The translations under genes and the position numbers were made by a program. The notes under the pieces were generated by a model that saw nothing but the letters and a program-made list of their open reading frames with translations, was not told the DNA's origin and did no database searches. DNA of 64,000 bases, taken from contig CM043869.1 in NCBI GenBank assembly GCA_023846275.1, positions 35,552,737 to 35,616,736 of the forward strand, read 5' to 3'. Below are positions 1 to 12,400 of the stretch, piece after piece; the stretch's first letter is position 1, and each line of letters begins with the position of its first letter. Source of the stretch: Vanilla planifolia (Eukaryota > Streptophyta > Magnoliopsida > Asparagales > Orchidaceae).

Positions 1-1040
1 CTTTGTTTGAAATCATAATACATTTAAAAAAACTTAATATAATAATATTTTAATCAATAATATCATATTTAAAAAATTAATTTTATTTCTTTGAAATATC
101 TATAATTATAACCATATTTGCTTAATCTCATGACCAGCAATATGTTACACATAACAAAATCTAAGGATATTATATCCTTTGATGTCTCTTAGATTTCTTT
201 AAAGTTTTGCCACAAAGTCTCCTTCAAATCATATGATGTTATAATTGAATTATCATTAAAATTAACAGTAAGAGGAATCATTTTTTAAGAAAAAAAGTAT
301 CTTTCTCTTTGATAATATTTTCTTCCTCTCTTTGATAGCTTAACATCTTGAAAAAGACTTGGTATCCCCAACCAAAGGAAATACTACCGATTAAATTGAT
401 TCCAATTATAATTTCCATATTCAATAAGATCGTTGAATAGTTGGACTTCTAGGAATCATCTAATGTTCTCTTACCTTTTTTTCTCTTTTGTTTATCTTTA
501 AGTTCTTGTCAAACTTGTAGCTTCCACTTTTTTTTTGAGAAAAACCCTCTTCCCTTTAATAATAGAAAAGGGCATGGTCTTCATTTTCCCTTGAACATCT
601 AAGAAGGCAACCATGAATGGATGGATGAGGTGATCAATATTTTTTTAAAATCAAGAATTTTCTTTGGTTTCTTTATGGCAACAATAGAATTGATAAAGAC
701 AATATTCATACCCTTAGTCCCTTCCACTTTTCACAAAAGATGAAGTAATTTCTAACTACGATAGTAAAGTTTGCTCCCTTGAAGAAAAGACATTGAATTC
801 CTTAAAAATGATAAGGGACTTATTCAATGACGAGCCCTTTTGTTTCATTTTCAACAAAGATTTAAGAATTTCTTCTGTCCATTGCTTTATTCTTAGCTCC
901 TATTTTAGCTTCAATCTCTTCTTTACTTTTTGGCTAAAAGGATTTCTTTGGTTAAAGCAAGATCATCCCAGGATGTAAGCATCAGATCAAGTTTATCCAT
1001 GGTAGTGATTCTCAAGAGAGTTTGAAGTTTAGTAAATGAA
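1..1040. other. AT-rich DNA, nothing identified
   Basis: I see no gene, terminal repeat or convincing protein similarity on either strand. A 61-codon plus-strand ORF at 793-978 has no recognisable motif. The same holds for 2300-2890. Confidence 0.6.
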
Positions 1041-1053
1041 AATTAATTTTGTG

Positions 1054-2290
1054 TTAGTAAATTAACTAGAATATTAATTTTAAATTTTAAATTTTAAATT
1101 TTATGTTATTTCCCATTGTATTATATACCCTTATGTGTATATGTGAAGAACATGCAACACTTTAATATAACACAAGTGATAATATGAATAGTTCAAGGGA
1201 CAAATAAAGATTCAAGATTTTAACTATTAAATCTTAATCAATATTTTTTGCCATGTGACACAATAATGGCTCGATGCTTGCCCATCAAGACAAATCCCTT
1301 GAAATCAACTTCTCTAAACCAACCTCGTAAGACCAACTTCTTGAAGGTAATTTCTCAATACAAATTTTTCAAGACCAAACTATTCAGACAAACTCCTTAA
1401 GACTTATACTTAGAAGTCGAAGGTATATGAAGGCTCTGTGACTATCTTTCTTTAGGTATCAAAGATTTAATTTTTGTAAGACCTTAACACATATACCTCA
1501 AATTAATTATTTCAATTATGGATGGTTTAACAACTACAATTAATTTAATTAAGTGATCAATGATCAAGTACCTTGGTCTGATAATTATAATTAATTTTGC
1601 CAAATTAGCAAAAGATATATGTTAATTTTGTGTTAGTTGTTGAAACTTAAAAAGAGGGGTGATAAATCATAGCTTATGTTAGCTAAATTAACTAGAACAT
1701 TAATTTCAAATTTTAAATTTTATGTTATTTCTGATTACATCATATACCCTTAAGTGTATATGCGAAGAACATGCAATACTTTAATGTAACACGAGATAAT
1801 ATGAATATTTCAAAGAACAAATAAAGACTCAAGATTTTAACTACTAACTCTTAATCATTAATCAAGATTTTTAGCTATGTAATAACCAATAATGACTCAA
1901 TGATTGCTCATGAAGTCAATCCCTTGAAATCAACTCCTTTAGACCAACCTTTTGAGACCAATCCCTTGAGGGTAATTTTTCAAAACTAACTTTTCAACAC
2001 CAACCTATATAGACCAATATTTTAAGACTTCTACATAAAAATTAGTCTTACAAGTAGCAGATATACAAAGACTATGTGACCATCTTCCTTTACGTGACAT
2101 CGATTTAATTTTTATTAGACTTTAACATGTAGAACTCAGACTAATTGTTTCAATCATGAAAGTTTGACAACTATAATTAATTTAATTAAGTCATCAATGT
2201 CAAGTAGCTTGTTCTGACGATTATAATTAATTCAGCCAAAACCTTTATAAAGTTAAGGACATTATATTAGAAAACTAATTGAAAAATTTT
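1054..2290. repeat. Imperfect tandem duplication, unit about 624 bp
   Basis: GTGTTAGTAAATTAACTAGA at 1054 recurs as TGTTAGCTAAATTAACTAGA at about 1678. The order of landmarks is kept through both units: a TTTTAAATT run, CATATACCCTTA.GTGTATATG, GAAGAACATGCAA.ACTTTAA, a block of AGACCAAC motifs, and AATTAATTTAATTAAGT. Identity looks like 75-80% by eye. No coding potential or terminal repeats were recognised; origin unknown. Confidence 0.8.
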
Positions 2291-2889
2291 CATATGTGAA
2301 ATGAGTTCAACCTACACTAACAACTTTTACTATTAAATAGACCCTTAGTTTTGTTTAGATAATTATTCTATTTTGGTTAGATTTGATCTCAAGATTGTAA
2401 TTCAAATGACTTTGATAGAGAAAATGAGTTTCATTTTCTTGAGAGTTCTTTTCTATTCTCTTTGTATTACTCTAAGGAGAGGTTCCTTTCTTTTTTTTTA
2501 TTGATCATCATTAATTTATGAAGATCTTAAATTTTTTTTTCCTGTGCTTTGTAATTCTTCCATTTAACTCTCAAGAAAAATAAGTCTTTTATTTTATTCT
2601 CTTGAACCAATCATTTGCTATCCTCACAATAAATTGATAATTATAAATCTCAACTTCTAAGAAATAAATATATTTTTTTGAGCAATTTCACATCTTAATG
2701 AAAAAAACCTTTAATTGCAATGACTAAAATATGAGCTAACCTAAAACAAATTTTGATAACCATTAATTAATAAATAATTTATTTGAAAATTGTCATTATT
2801 ATGTTATTAAAATTTGTTTTTCAATAATATGTTAACATTTCGATGAAATAACAAAAGCATTACTTTGTTCTTTTTTATCAAAGTTGCTT

Positions 2890-3339
2890 TCTTTATTTTT
2901 TAGACTATAAAAATGTGTCTCAAAATACATAATATAAAGAATTGTATTTCCAAATAGCCTAACCCTAATAAACGCAGTGCGTGCGAAAAAGGCCTTGTTT
3001 ATTGCCACTGCTATTAATTGGCGACAATAGTGAGAAAGGAAAAAGACGACACGACAAAGTGGTTAGATAGGTGGCCACCAAAGATGGCCCCCCCTGCTTT
3101 TCTAACGACTTTTATCCACTCCAGGTACGAAAAGAAGTGGGTTAATAAGTATTGAGCCTCTTTGAAAAAGCTGCACACGCTTTAAAGTTTTTCTTTACAT
3201 TGACCTTCGTAAGCATCAGAAAGAATACCAACCATGGCTTCATAAGCCGCTCGAGCAATCCAATCAAAACCACCACGAGCAAACAATCTCTCGTGTCACT
3301 AATTAAAAAGGCTGAAAGCAAACAAAGGATATGAACGGA
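2890..3339 (-). other. Probable 3' UTR of the KIN-14 gene with poly(A) signals
   Basis: The GC-richer sequence continues downstream of the TGA to about 2970 and then gives way to AT-rich DNA. On the gene strand AATAAA occurs at 2997-3002 and again at 2892-2897, a plausible end for the transcript. A 60-codon plus-strand ORF lies over this region but has no recognisable product and is taken as a shadow of the UTR and last exon. Confidence 0.5.
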
Positions 3340-3481
3340 TCACTTTGCACCGCTCAATTTTCCCACCGAAGAAGAAACCCTCTTCGCGAGGATTCCAGCA
3401 GAAGCAGGCTGTCTTGATGTTTGGTTCGCTCCGCTTGAATGTTTTCTTGACGCCGACGGAATGTGTGCATGAGCAGGAGTC
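3340..3481 (-). other. Last coding exon of the KIN-14 gene (detached by a 7.8-kb intron)
   Basis: A polypyrimidine-poor but valid acceptor (TTAATTAATCAG) precedes a 47-codon open stretch ending in TGA at 3340-3342. Exon 18 ends with two bases of a codon (AG) at a GTAAG donor, and this exon starts with G, so the junction codon is AGG (Arg) and the frame continues to TGA. The peptide begins [17 protein letters not shown] and is Ser/Ala/Arg/Lys-rich, like the basic tails (IP..SRK.S.GA) that end KIN-14 proteins. Its GC content is well above that of the surrounding intron DNA. The assignment rests on phase, splice site and family resemblance; a cDNA would settle it. Confidence 0.8.
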
Positions 3482-6400
3482 CTGATTAATTAAAAACCAT
3501 TAGATTTTCATTAATAAATAATTGCAACGAAATTCTTAGGCAGGATGATAAAAGAGGCGAAGATGTTTGATTCAAAGGTTAAGACAAGACTACCACACTT
3601 CTAAGGTTGTAACATTCATTCAGCATATTTGTAATATTATCAATCATTAATATGTATTTTGAGTTTATTTTTCCATTGTCTATATCTCCTCCTAAGTTAA
3701 TAACTACATATCCTGATAAAATTTAGGTTATTTCATTTAAAGTATAACATTGTATCTAATACTCTTTTTCTAATAATAATGAAATCATTTAACTATTTTT
3801 CAATCTTTTTTTTTTTTTTTTGGATTACAAAGATAATTATATTGATTAAGGTCTTTCATTACATAAACAATATTTAACCTAGTGAATCTTTGCTACAAGC
3901 ACCACCCTTTTTGTGTATTTGACTAGTTGCTTATTCAATTTAAAATAGGTTTCCATTGGAATATAACTAGATCTAACAATTGAAACTTTGAATCTATCGA
4001 GTACCTTATGAATAACATGTCTTATTAACATTAGAGTTTCTTTAGAGCTTTTCCTTCTACTCTCAATAAAAAAAATGTGACGTGCAGCTCCTACTTTTTC
4101 ATTTCAAATTCTTTTTGATAATTGTATCTTCAACTAAAGGATTTTTATGCTTGATCTTACAATTAGTATATCTAAAATAGTAAAATTTTATAACTGTTAA
4201 AACTCTTAAGGCAACAAATTAGTCCACCATAATATTCCTAATGGCTATGCATGAATGTATATGAAAATAATACATAATATTGCCCTTAAGTTTGCATAAA
4301 TATGCACAAACCCTTGAGTCTATATATCATCTTTTCCTTTACCATAAACTTGGAAAACTTCAATGAACATCTTCTTTTCCAAGCCATCGGGCAAACAACA
4401 TTGTTCATATGATTGTAATCTTTACATTGAATGATAACATCTCAATGTTTTTCTTCTTCCAAAAATCTTTTAACTATCAATCATGTTTTGAACTACTTAC
4501 TTTGAACAACTTATTTCAATTGATAGATCTATTTGTTTCGAAGGGTCTCTTCCCTTTCTAAACCCATTTGTAAATAAGTACTTTGACAATCATTGAATAA
4601 GGTGTATATTTATGCTCCTCTTTAATTTTAGACCATATCATTTCCTAGCTTTAAACTAGCAAATTACTTGGTTCCTTGCCTTTATTGACAAGATTACTAC
4701 ACCTTCAAAGTTGTAATATTCAATTTATTGTCATACTACCAATCATTAAGATGTATTTAGAGGTTATTTTCTAACTATCTACATCTCATTCCAAGTATCA
4801 ATACAACCTTGTAAAATTTAAATCATTTTATCTTAAACATAGTCTCGTAGCTAACATTCTTCTTAAATAACATTCATTTGATTGCTTTCAAATGCTCTTC
4901 TTGGATTAGTCATGCATTGAATAAAGTCTTTGTCTTTCATTACATAAGTAATGTTTAGCCTAATGAATCTTTGCGATGAACTATATCCTTCTTTTGTGTT
5001 CAACTAGTAATTATTCAATTTAAAATGATTTTCAATTGGAATCTAATTAAATCTAACATTTGAAATTTTGAATCTATTAAATATCTTTTGAATATATTTA
5101 TATCTTATTAATATTAAAGCTTCTTTACAATTTTTATTTTAAATTGTCATTCAAAAAATGTGGGATGCAACTCCTAGATTTTTCATTTCACATTCTTTAG
5201 TTAATTTTTCTTGAGATAATGGATCTCTCAATTTGTATGTCTTCCACAAAAATTGGTCCATTTACTCCTTATGGCTACTATGCACCAATGTATCAAAGCT
5301 ATATGTACCACTGCTTTGCATAAGCATGCATAAACCCTCGAGTCTACATAGATCATCTTCTCTTTTACCATAACTTGGAAAACTTCCTAGTACCATGAAC
5401 TTTTGTCTTCCAAGTCATTAAGGATAAATATTATTTTTACATTGAGTTGATTTAGATATAAATTCTCTATTAAGTAAAACTTTTCATATGGTTATAATAT
5501 TTACGTTGGATAATAATATGTCATCATGCATGGTGCTTTTTTTTTGTTGGAAGTCCTTAATTATCAATCATATACTAGAACACTTCTTAGCTAATAGATT
5601 TATTTGTTTTTTAGAGTTTTCTTCCCATCTAGTAATATAGTGAGCATTTATAATAATATCTGATCATACATAATGTTTTTCTTTTGTTGAAAGTTCTTAA
5701 TTACACCAATCATGTTTTAGAACATGAACAAGTTATTTTAGTTGATAGACTAATTTTTTTTCCAAAGTATCCTTCCCTTCTAATAATGTAATAAACATTT
5801 ATGTAACATTTTTTTAAGTGATATAATTTCCATTCTTATTACTACCTCCCACATGAAGGAATCTTTTGTTTTTTAAGATTGAGAACAAAATTGATTCTAT
5901 TATCTCTCTTAAGAACAAGAGATGAGAAGGTGAGTACCATATCATTATGCAAGGGCCTTATCATGTGACTTTAACCTCCCTATCACATCCAGAACATTCC
6001 AATAATCAAATCACTCACCATATTCATATTCAAATCCCTTTCCTTATCATATCTATATCCAAAACCCATTCCTCATCTTAGAATGATGATGCCCTAGCAA
6101 TTATGGCTTAAGAGTTATTGCCCATATCAACTACTACATTAAATATCTAAAACTACAACATATTAGTTCTTGTATATCCATTCTTCATTGAACAAAGCAT
6201 CATTTGTTTTGAAAATTGTGTCGTTGGATCCCAAAAACAATTATCCAATTGCATTTAACAAGGAAACACTTTCAACTTGCATCCAATTTGTCCTTGTGCA
6301 TTAAGTCAATTTGTAAATTCGACAAACATAGAAAGGCTCTTAAATGTTTAAAGCTTGCAATCCAATCTATTCTTCTTTGAGATCTTAAATCTAATGATTT

Positions 6401-9400
6401 GCAAGGTGCATTATCGATTAAGGCTTCTTATTTATTGTATATGCCAAGAACCATTAAGGCGATTAACATGCATCTTCATATTTCTAACATGCTTATTTAG
6501 GGTTTATTCTTATGCTCAAAATTTTCATTTTGCAATGAAATGTAGCTAATCACCTTCATTATGCAGATCCCACGAGTACTACAAAATTAAGTGAACTCTT
6601 TACTTCTATGTTCACCATCATTGTTCAACCATTATGCTTTTAAGTCTTATCTCCATCTCCACTTTGCTTCCAACTTTTTGAGTGTTGAAAGTATATCTGA
6701 TTTATTTTTCAAAAATCCCAAACATGCAACAAGTGAAGAATATCCTTTCTAGTACAATCAACCACAAAATTTGGTGATATAATGTTCAAGTTTATCTAGG
6801 GAACCATTAATAGTCACATAAACTATACATCGTGACAACAAATGAAGAATATCCTTTCAAGAGAATAACAATCAAAGCTCTTAAGAAAAAATTCCAAAAA
6901 ATTTACATCAATGATAGATGAGAATTAACAAGATCTATGCAAGATGGCAAATAACTCGATATGATGATTTCTTTTGGTACTTTGAAAGGTTCATTGGGAT
7001 AATTAATGTATAGTTAAGAAATAAGTACAAGTCCAAATAACTAACAAATCATTTGTTTCTAAAAACATTGGCTTGAGAATGACAATTGGAGGACATCTAA
7101 GTGCACATATGGATGAGTTCAACAAGATAATGAAAAAGATGCCTTCTACAATTAATGTGAAGATTGAAAAAGATGCCTTCTACAATTAATGTGCACATAT
7201 GCATTAACCTTACTAGCATCTTTGCTACTTTTGATGACAATGAAACCATATGGTTGTTTGGAAAAGAAAAAACTCCAATTAAACAAAGTGATTGTTGCTT
7301 TATTGATAAAGAGTTGCAACAAGGAAAAGTGATAAGGGGGCATCAAGTGAAAGTAGATCAAAGAAGGGGTAAATCGAAGTGATAATGCATCAGCAAGAAA
7401 CAAGGGATGTTCCGAGTTAAGGATAATAAGAGGACAAGGATTGACAAGGAGTTTTTTAGGATCAACAAAACAGAAAAAAAAACAAAGAATCATTTGAGAC
7501 TACAATTGATTTATTATTATATGGTGATGGTAAAGATCATATCCTAATGGATATATCTTTAGATATATATGATTTAAATTGAAAACTAGATTCTGAAATC
7601 ATTCCAAACGTATATTATTAGAGTACAATTTAATACATATCAAACATTTGGTGGTAGTACAATCAAGATGGCAAATGTTATAGAGTGTATGGTTGCCATG
7701 AGAGACTTTGACTTGTTAGGTATGCATTTTAAAACTGAAGATTAAGAATACTTGAGTTGAGAGCTACAAGTGTTTGGCTAAATGTGTAGTTCTCATAGTT
7801 TAGATGAGCAATGAAAAAGCTAAAGAAAATGATTAGTGACTTGCATAGACTTATAAGGAGTGTAAAGATAGGTGCAAGTTTTACTACATCCTAAATGAGT
7901 TATAGTTAAAGGATTAGGATATGAAATAGCTCGTTAAGAGGCCACATGTAGATGGAGGATAACATGTGTGAGTTCATTTTATAGCCTCAGGGTGGCAAAG
8001 ATTTCATTGGTTGTGTGAGAGAGGTGGAATCATGTCACACTACATGAAGAGAAGCAATGTTGAATATCGCAGGTGGCAAAGATTTCTTTGGTTGTGTGAG
8101 AGAGGTGAAATCATGTCACACTACATGAAGAGAAGCGATGTTGAATATCTCAGGTAAGGGCATGCATCCTTAGTGAGGATGCAAGTTATGTCAACTAGAC
8201 ATAACTTTGATGAAGACAATATAGATTACACGAGATTAATGACAACTAGAACTTATCGAGTGTTTTTGCAAAATTCAAGCCAAAGTGAATATTTACTAGG
8301 ACTATGTCCTAATTGTTTTGTTTATATAATTATAATTAGGTTAATAAAAATATTTGGAATAAATGAACTTATTTATCATGTATGAATTTGGTTATTATAA
8401 TAATGTGATTAGGTTTTAGTAAGGATTATTTTGCATTTCTCTTATAAGAAAACTTTTGGTATAGGCTTGATAAGGAAAGTACATTGATATCGTTTATTAT
8501 ATAGAAGGAATAAAAGATCTCTCTATTTAGAATCGGTGAGTTGAGAGGCCTATTTGAGCTAATCTACATAAAATATAATATTCTCTATTATGATTTTCTT
8601 CACTTAAAGACTTGCACTTATTACGATCGAGATTCGACTTTCTCAACAATTGGTAAAAATAACATAGTGATTTTGAATTTCAAAGAGCATTGGAGTTGGA
8701 ACCTATAGTCTATATCAATTAATCAAGTTTACATGATAATATCTCCCATTCTTTCTTGGCAAAACTCACTATTGCTTCCCCAAATTGCAATCCTTATATA
8801 ATTCTATGCTTGATGAATTTTAAGTTGAGTAGGTAGCCCTTCCATATATGCCTTTCATACTCATGTGATCATGTTGGTGATGCCAAAGTAGAGGATTATT
8901 CGAAGAACCTAATACGAAACAATTACAATATTATTATTATTGCCAAAAATATAAGAAATTTTCATCTAGATGTCCAGAGCAACTATCAAGACAACCTTAA
9001 CTTTCATGACCTATCTCCAAACAATGTATGATACCCAAGATTGCCAAACTATCTGGTTGATATAAGATTTTTCCTTGAATATAGAGTGCACCATACGCCC
9101 ATCACTTCCCATTATTGAGGATTATTGAAAGAAAACCTTACGAAGATAAAACTATTGCATTTTTATTTCTATCAACTAATAAAAAGATTTGATCAAAATA
9201 CCGCTAGCAATAACCAAAGCACTCTTAATAGTCTTCTATAAGTTATCTCTGAATAAGGACATCTTCTATGCTCTATTTCATTAGGCACTTTTTTTCTAAG
9301 GTTTTACCACTCCTCTTCTTCAAAGAATTATCATTTCATTTTAGATGTCTCTTATTGTCATAATGGTATACCCTTGGTATTATTTCTGCATTGAGAACAA

Positions 9401-12400
9401 AACGACTCTATTGATTCTTATGTCAATCTTTACTTAAAATTAGGTCAAGAGTTAGAAGCAAATTAAACACCATTTTACGTTCAAAATCCATCTCTATAGA
9501 TTCAACTAGGTACATTAAACTCGTTAATGCAATTTATGATAAAGACTCCATTGTAATCTTCAAGGAACCACCTTATGCAAATGAAGAATACAATCCCAGT
9601 TAGTATTAGTCGTGCCACTCCTCATACATGATGGCTAAGCAACCATTTTTCTTACTCATGGAAAAATAAGTTTTTTATATCAAATATTATCAATATCCAC
9701 CTTCTTAAAATTGAAATTCTTGCCTTCAAATCTGTCATCTTTACTTTTCTATATCATATCACTTTCTATGGTTGCCTCAAAAAGTAACCACCATCTTGCC
9801 AAAAAAAAACTTCTTTGCTTTGAAATATCTAACCTTTACTCCAACTATAGTACCAACATTGAAGCTCTAAATTAAGAACTTGTTCATTGAATTGGGCTTT
9901 TGTACAAATAGTAAGTGATATAACTTCTAATATAAAAAGTATTTACTTACATCTTCCAAAAAGAAAAATACATAACCTTTAAATTTTTGTCTCCTATTAT
10001 CATCGACTTCTACTTCAACTATTACCTCAAAAACCTTAACTTCTACTTCAAATACAAATTAGCTCTCTAAACAAGTCATTGGAAAAACAAGAGCAATTCA
10101 TCACAAACCCTACTTGATTTACTAGTAAACTCTATGTGATAGCCATAGAAATAACTCTTTCACAATTGATGATCCATGAATACATTGCTTCTCATTCAAA
10201 CAAAGCAAAAAGAAAAACTAAAGGTGAAATTGAAAAATCAAACCAAGCAAGTGTACATAAAAAGAAAAGAGAAGAATGATAAAAGAAAAGAAGACATGTT
10301 TACATAAAACCCTCAAATTTGAAGAACTATAAACTAACTTTGAAAGACCTCTACTAGAACTTAAAGAGATTACAAATTTCTCCCACAACTTATCTTTTAC
10401 AAACAATGAACTACAATATTTTTTAGGATATCTCACACTACCTTCAAGGACACGAAGAAAATTTTTTTAGGGTTTCATCACATACACAAACTTCTTCACT
10501 TAGTCTAAACATTGATAATCTCTGCATGTAATTGTTTAATGGACTACAATATTTTGAGGATATCTCACAATAACTTCAAGGACATAAGAAAAAAAACTCA
10601 CGTAAGGTTTCACCACAAACATAAACTTCTTCACTTAGTCTAAAACTTGATAATCTCCTCATGTAGCCATTCACATTATGTCATATGTCCACATTAGAAC
10701 ATGTTTGGTTGATAAACCACCATGGATGCATAGCACAAGATTAGTTTGATACTATATGTTTGTCACTTTTGTAGATGCCATGTCAATAGTTGTTACTTGG
10801 TTACATTGATACAAAATATAGACCCTCAACTGAAATTAGCACCCATAGTAAAAAAAATTATAGCTATCTTTTTGCTTTCCTATTGTTATGCACAGCACTT
10901 ATTTGCAAGTATGGATGCACCTTGTTCTCCCATAACAATACCATATGATGCAAGTATATTTTTTTTTTCATGCGCTTTCATAATGTACAATTTGGCACTT
11001 TTTGCCTTAAGGGCTTTGCCAAGTCCGTACAATATGAAACCTTAAATTTTGTATCATGGTCCACAACTTAACAGCTCATGCATAAAATGCCTAATATTTA
11101 ATAAAAAAAATTTTGTGTATAAATAAATAATGCAATGTGAATTGCACAAGCATGATTGACTCTAAAGAAAGTAGAAGAAAGTGTTAATCAAAATCTAAAA
11201 AGGCTAACATCTATATCAGTATCCTTAAAAGGGATATTACAAAAACAAATCATGAAGCAATCAAGCAATATACTTAGAGAAAGATATTGATCTAAACTTA
11301 CCTAAAATCAGGACTATGGGCTGAAGTTATCTGAGCTTTTTTGATCTTAGAAATACCGCCATTGATCTTAGAAGTAGCTCTTGAGACGTTGAGTTGCCAC
11401 ATTGCATCAGCTTCAGAGGAATCACTAGTAGCTACATCCAAATCGTCAGAATCATCTGTGGCCATAGGATCAAATGGAAGTTTATGAATCTCAAGGTCCT
11501 GACTATTCTTCCTCCAGTGTATATTCCCGCAGTACTCTTGATCCATATAAGGCTTACTATCGGCACCATATCGCTGATAAAAGAAATCTGGAAGTGCAGC
11601 ACCATCCTGGTCCCAATAACCTAATGAGTTTTCATTCTTGTTCACCATAATCTTATCTTCCCAATCTCCAGAAGCCGCTTCTTTATCATCTACCTTTTGA
11701 GAATTTATTGATGGGCTCGAGTCAGGCCAGGGAAGAGAATCTTCTGTCACCAAAAACCCTTGCAAATCAAAGCTTGGCTTTGTTTGTCTTGTTGTGGAAT
11801 TGCTTCGGAGCTACAATGAATATTAAGAAAAAATGGTGATTTTGCACTGTCAATTAAGGGGAAGCTAGTTCAGTGCCACAATGAATAAGCAGAAAGAGAA
11901 AATGGTTGTTTGCACTGTTCAGAATTACAATGAAACTTCCCACAGGGTGAAAAGGAAAGAATAAATGGCTCTTAAATTTATGTATTACTAGAAGAAGAAT
12001 CAGGTGGGTACGCAGCTTATCAGGTTCTCAAGTACCACACGGCGAAAAGGAAATGCAAAATTTGTATTTGACACAAAAGCTACAAAAATTCAATTACAAC
12101 TGATTGAAAGAATAAATGGCTCTTAAATTTATGTATTACTAGAAGAAGCATCAGGTAGGTACGCAGCTTATCAGGTTCTCAAGTACCACATACCTATACG
12201 TAATAAGAACTAATGAAGACGATGTTAGGTTGCATCAATTATTGCAGCATTGCTCCAATTGCAATTATTATTACTCATGATTTTTCCTCTTAATCAACCG
12301 AAATAAATTATTACTCAAAGAAAACGCTACCTTTAAATGCTGAACTTCATTTCATTAAAAATAATGAACATATTTTCACGCAATATGGTCCAATAGAATG

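Larger units (their letters stand above)
6900..8250 (+). mobile_element. Ty1/copia fossil, gag-protease part, inside KIN-14 intron 18
   Basis: The region retains the copia gag signature around 7.08-7.30 kb (EFNKI-type motif and following Asp-rich stretch) and, near 7.63-7.75 kb, the segment that normally follows the protease active site. It is in antisense orientation to the kinesin gene. No integrase or reverse transcriptase was recognised downstream, so this is a partial, old copy with many breaks. Flanking LTRs were not found. Confidence 0.55.
3482..11301 (-). other. Giant last intron (7,820 nt) of the KIN-14 gene
   Basis: The donor GTAAGTTT lies at 11294-11301 and the acceptor ATCAG at 3482-3486. 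The other introns of this gene are about 70-360 nt, apart from intron 17 (764 nt). This one holds a 1.1-kb direct tandem repeat (3.6-5.8 kb), a Ty1/copia gag-protease fossil (about 6.9-8.25 kb), three short tandem duplications (7.13, 7.99, 10.41 kb) and otherwise AT-rich DNA with no host exon that I can see. The 8.25-10.4 kb part contains possible decayed retroelement sequence on the plus strand but nothing I can name. Confidence 0.75.

Noticed and set aside
3152-3334. 60-codon plus-strand ORF (MSLFEKAAHALK…)
   Set aside because: Antisense to the kinesin 3' UTR; the GC-rich signal there is better explained by the kinesin last exon and its UTR.
8281-8650. Possible LTR after the copia fossil (ends near CAATTGGTA)
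   Set aside because: The TTGGTA string is too short a match to a primer-binding site and no paired copy was found.
10746-11045. 99-codon plus-strand ORF within kinesin intron 18
   Set aside because: No recognisable domain, AT-driven composition, antisense inside an intron.
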